Of a DNA stretch of 32,042 nt, positions 29,728 to 32,042 are shown piece after piece (within the stretch, counting starts at the first letter, position 1; each line of letters begins with the position of its first letter). The DNA comes from Actinomycetota bacterium. GTDB taxonomy: Bacteria > Actinomycetota > AC-67. Location of the stretch: NCBI GenBank assembly GCA_020201525.1, contig JAIVGO010000008.1:1-32042 (forward strand), given 5' to 3'. The position numbers were made by a program, and so were the translations under genes. The notes below the pieces were generated by a model. The model did no database searches. It was not told the origin of the DNA and worked only from the letters and a program-made list of their open reading frames with translations.

Positions 29728-30609
29728 ATGAAACGTCGTCTCGTTGTCGCCGTCCTCGTCATGGGCGTCATGGGTGCCGTCATGGGCACCGCCCACGCCG
29801 CTCCCACGAACGACAATTTCGCCGACGCCAAAGTCATTGCGTCGCTACCGTTCAGCGACACCGTGGACATACGAAACGCGACCACCGAGAACGACGAAAC
29901 GACCGCGAGCTGCGGATACAACGAGCAGCACACCGTGTGGTACTCGTTCACATCCGCCGATGACGTCAACGTGACGCTCGACGGCGGCCAAAGCAATTTC
30001 GACAGCATTATTGCGGTCTACACCGGAACAGACCCCACCGCTCTGGATGAAGTTGGCTGTACGGAGAGCTGGTGGTCCGGCCCGCTGTCGTTTACCGCCC
30101 AAGCGGGAACGACGTATTCCATCGAGGGTGCGGGGTGGGGCGCCGACGCAGGCAAGCTGGTCCTGAGCGCGACCGAAGGCGGGAGTGGTGGCGGCGGCGG
30201 CGAGCCGTACGCGGCGTCGCAGCGTTACAACACGGCGAACGGGCTCCTCATTTTCGGCACAGTCGACAGCGCCGATCCCACTACATGCGACACAACCGCT
30301 GAGGAGAACGGCGGCGGGGCTTGCTTCGACATCCCGCAATCCCTCGGAACCATGACGATTACAGTGAATGACGCGAGCACCACGCCCGTGGGCGGTTCGT
30401 ATTCGTTCTTTGACGAGTTAGGGCGCCTCAACAGCGGCAAACTCTGCGGCGTGGCAACGGAGGTCTACGTGCCGCGAGAGGCGAACCGCCTTCACGTTTG
30501 GGTGGGCCCTATCAGTGACGTCACCGCGGAAATCAACTTTGGCGGCGGGTGCGAGCCACCGGCGCTCGCGACATCGGGCACCATAGACATCGCCTTCACG
30601 CCGGCCTGA
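29728..30609 (+). CDS. Exported protein with a PPC-like beta-sandwich domain
   Basis: ATG 29728 follows GGGGGA (29716-29721). The 293-residue product begins with a signal peptide (MKRRLVVAVLVMGVMGAVMG, likely cut after AHA at about 24). Residues 26-148 look like a bacterial pre-peptidase C-terminal type beta-sandwich (APTNDNFADAKVI, TVWYSFTSADDVNVTL, NFDSIIAVYTG). A glycine-rich linker (GGSGGGGG, about 151-158) leads to a second domain of about 130 residues with several cysteines and no known match. No catalytic motif is visible. It lies 99 bases after gcvPB and looks unrelated to it. Confidence 0.75.
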   Translation: MKRRLVVAVLVMGVMGAVMGTAHAAPTNDNFADAKVIASLPFSDTVDIRNATTENDETTASCGYNEQHTVWYSFTSADDVNVTLDGGQSNFDSIIAVYTGTDPTALDEVGCTESWWSGPLSFTAQAGTTYSIEGAGWGADAGKLVLSATEGGSGGGGGEPYAASQRYNTANGLLIFGTVDSADPTTCDTTAEENGGGACFDIPQSLGTMTITVNDASTTPVGGSYSFFDELGRLNSGKLCGVATEVYVPREANRLHVWVGPISDVTAEINFGGGCEPPALATSGTIDIAFTPA

Positions 30610-30679
30610 TTCTCAATCGCGGGCTTTTGTCTCGCGACGCCATGGAGGATGGCGCCGCACCGCGCCGAACCTGTCTGCC

Positions 30680-31186
30680 ATGGCTCGACGGGCGATTGTT
30701 CTTTCCCTGCTTCTCGCGCTGTGCGCAGTTTTGAGCGGCCCGGCCGCTCGAGCAACAGTCACCACGCTGAGTGGCTACGGTTTCGCGTTCTCGACGATCC
30801 GCGGCCAGGATGACCTCCTCCAGGTGGACTTCGGATGCGGCGCGGTTTGCCCACCAGGTGCCGCAGCTGCGGGCGACGGGACCGCGGCAGGCCACGCCGC
30901 AATCACGTTTACGCCGTATCAAGATCCGAGCGGACCCTCCCTCTCCGTCGACGTCACCATCACCGGCATGAAGGTGGAGGGCACGACGTACCCCCGGCTC
31001 GTGACCGCAAGGGGAGTGGGCTCCGACCGACAGTGCTGGGGCATCAGCATCCTCCTCGATACCGCGACCGACGCGTACCTCGGTGTGGCCCAGGCGCCGC
31101 TTACGACGGTAACCGGGCCCAACGGCTCGTGCGCCCAGATCCAACGCGCCCCAGCCGTTGCGGATTTCACCCTGACGACGCTCTAA
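30680..31186 (+). CDS. Exported protein of unknown function
   Basis: A 168-residue product starting with a clear signal peptide (MARRAIVLSLLLALCAVLSG, likely cut after ARA at 25). The mature part is strand-rich with a close Cys pair (FGCGAVC, about 51-57), a further CWG and GSCAQ near the end, suggesting disulfide bonds outside the cell. No domain is recognised. No good ribosome site precedes ATG 30680. It lies 70 bases after the PPC-like gene and 49 bases before the dif-like site. Confidence 0.65.
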   Translation: MARRAIVLSLLLALCAVLSGPAARATVTTLSGYGFAFSTIRGQDDLLQVDFGCGAVCPPGAAAAGDGTAAGHAAITFTPYQDPSGPSLSVDVTITGMKVEGTTYPRLVTARGVGSDRQCWGISILLDTATDAYLGVAQAPLTTVTGPNGSCAQIQRAPAVADFTLTTL

Positions 31187-31359
31187 CAGGGATTCCTAGC
31201 CGCCGCTTGCCGACAGGGCCGCGTCCTTCCAGGCTAATTGACATAATGTATCTTATGGGCGTTGCCAGAAAGCCGAGGCCGGCAGCAGGCGATGGGTACG
31301 AATGCGGCGAATCATCCCCTCCGACGGCGACCGGCCGCGAACTCTGGGGGGCGCGCACA
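31187..31359 (+). other. 173-bp intergenic region holding the dif-like site
   Basis: Apart from the 28-bp site at 31236-31263, I see no gene, clear promoter or terminator here. A stretch containing TTGACA (31238-31243) lies inside the site itself and has no -10 box at the right distance. A GGGGGG run (31347-31352) lies seven bases before the next ATG and can act as its ribosome site. Confidence 0.5.
31236..31263 (+). other. dif-like XerC/XerD recombination site
   Basis: The site has an 11-bp arm AATTGACATAA (31236-31246), a 6-bp centre TGTATC (31247-31252) and an arm TTATGGGCGTT (31253-31263), the 11-6-11 layout of bacterial dif. The first arm fits the conserved XerD-binding arm (E. coli dif, reverse complement: ATTTAACATAA), with the inner ATAA/TTAT inverted repeat intact. 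The second arm resembles the more variable XerC arm (TTATGCGCACC in E. coli). It is a strikingly AT-rich spot between two exported-protein genes. Identified by eye from the known dif layout; function is inferred. Confidence 0.65.
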
Positions 31360-32042
31360 TGGGCAACTACCGTCGTTTACTGGGCCTGGCCTTCGTTGTT
31401 TGCCTGTTCGTTCCTCAGACCGGTCACGCGGCGCGCACCAAGCTACGGTATTCGGCCGCCCACGCCGACAAGCGATGCCAGGAGGGCCCGGGCTCGGCGT
31501 GTCCCACCCAAGCCGTCGCCGCCCGCACCGGAGCATTCACACTGGACACATCCATCGTCTCGCCGGCCGGCGGGCTGCTTCCGGGTTCCGGGCGCACCGA
31601 CGGCTATACCTCCGTAGACGGAACCTACGTATTGAAGCGTGCCGTAAAGACGCTGCCGATCACAGCCACGATCCACATCGACTCCGCCTCGGTGACCCAC
31701 AGCGGACTGGTTTACGCACAGAATCCCCAAGACATTCCGCGTGCAGGCGCCGACGTGACCGCAGCGCTTTTCATCATCAGCTTCCGATGCTCGCGCGGTT
31801 CCTGTGAGCCACAAGCAATCGCGGCGGAGTTTCGCCCTCTCGCCGACCTCGGTTGGGGCACGCAGTCGATGAGCCGGAATACGATCACCATGAAAACGGT
31901 TCTCGGCGGAAATTCTTTCAACTCCCATACGTTTGGCCCCGGCGGCTTGCGCCCCGGAACGATATTCATCCATGTCGAGCTCTTTGCCTCGGCCGCAATG
32001 GGCGCGACAAACCGCAACGCGCTCGAATCGCAGGTCTGGGGT
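31360..32042 (+). CDS. Exported protein of unknown function (partial, runs off the right edge)
   Basis: From ATG 31360 the frame is open to the end of the window, 227 complete codons without a stop. The N-terminus MGNYRRLLGLAFVVCLFVPQ is a signal peptide, with cleavage likely after GHA at 24. The mature part is strand-rich, with paired cysteines (RCQEGPGSACP; FRCSRGSCEP) and no recognised domain. A possible ribosome site is the G-run at 31347-31352. It starts 97 bases after the dif-like site and is similar in character, though not clearly in sequence, to the exported protein at 30680. Confidence 0.65.

Noticed and set aside
30171..30200. GGC/GGT-rich run as a DNA repeat
   Set aside because: It simply encodes the glycine-rich linker of the exported protein.
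31238..31254. TTGACA followed by TAATGT/TATCTT read as a promoter
   Set aside because: The boxes are zero to five bases apart instead of about 17; the 11-6-11 inverted-repeat layout is better explained as a dif-like site.
1..32042. CRISPR arrays, insertion sequences, prophage, toxin-antitoxin or defence operons, rRNA
   Set aside because: No spaced direct repeats, transposase, phage or known defence proteins were found on either strand.

Overview
The window is a gene-dense piece of an actinobacterial (Actinomycetota) chromosome. It is GC-rich, nearly all genes lie on the plus strand, and many are linked by 4-base ATGA/GTGA stop-start overlaps. Protein types and gene order match two well-known Mycobacterium tuberculosis neighbourhoods: Rv1698-Rv1713 (mctB, pyrG, xerD, parA, scpA, scpB, rluB, cmk, der) and Rv1822-Rv1832 (pgsA-like, DUF881, sbp, DUF881, gcvH, garA, MerR, DUF151, MerR, gcvP). 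Here the two blocks are adjacent, meeting at a proline tRNA. Differences in gene content (ald, aroH-tyrA-aroA, a guanylyltransferase/mutase-like fusion, split glycine decarboxylase) point to a lineage outside Mycobacteriales. I cannot place it to class.

Layout. 1-2485: end of an unidentified upstream gene, then mctB, a family 2 glycosyltransferase and a MraY-like membrane transferase. 2482-3108 (minus): a flavin-binding split-barrel protein, the only reverse-strand gene. 3240-7806: pyrG behind a hairpin plus T9 attenuator-like leader, ald, xerD, a DksA/TraR zinc-finger protein and an NTF2-fold protein. 7818-12352: a chromosome-organisation and RNA-modification run of parA, a ribbon-helix-helix protein overlapping parA by 323 bases, an M50 protease, scpA, scpB and rluB. 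12398-17512: aroH, tyrA, (small ORF), aroA, cmk, der. 17564-17638: tRNA-Pro(GGG). 17670-22675: a CDP-alcohol phosphatidyltransferase, the nucleotidyltransferase fusion, and DUF881-sbp-DUF881. 22696-29628: gcvH, garA-like, ftsR-like MerR, hpt, DUF151 nuclease, a second MerR, a PD-(D/E)XK-like protein, gcvPA and gcvPB. 29728-32042: three exported proteins of unknown function, the last cut by the window edge, with a 28-bp dif-like XerC/XerD site at 31236-31263 between the second and third.

How the genes fit together. The middle of the window holds parts of the chromosome segregation machinery: a ParA ATPase with a candidate DNA-binding partner, the condensin subunits ScpA/ScpB, the XerD recombinase and a candidate dif target about 24 kb from xerD. 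The aromatic block supplies the chorismate-to-prephenate branch and EPSP synthase. The glycine cleavage proteins H, PA and PB lie beside GarA, whose mycobacterial relative controls 2-oxoglutarate and glutamate metabolism. T and L proteins are not in the window.

The most notable observations are the dif-like site, the ParA/ribbon-helix-helix overlapping pair with palindromic motifs nearby, and the pyrG leader. No CRISPR array, insertion sequence, prophage or rRNA was seen.
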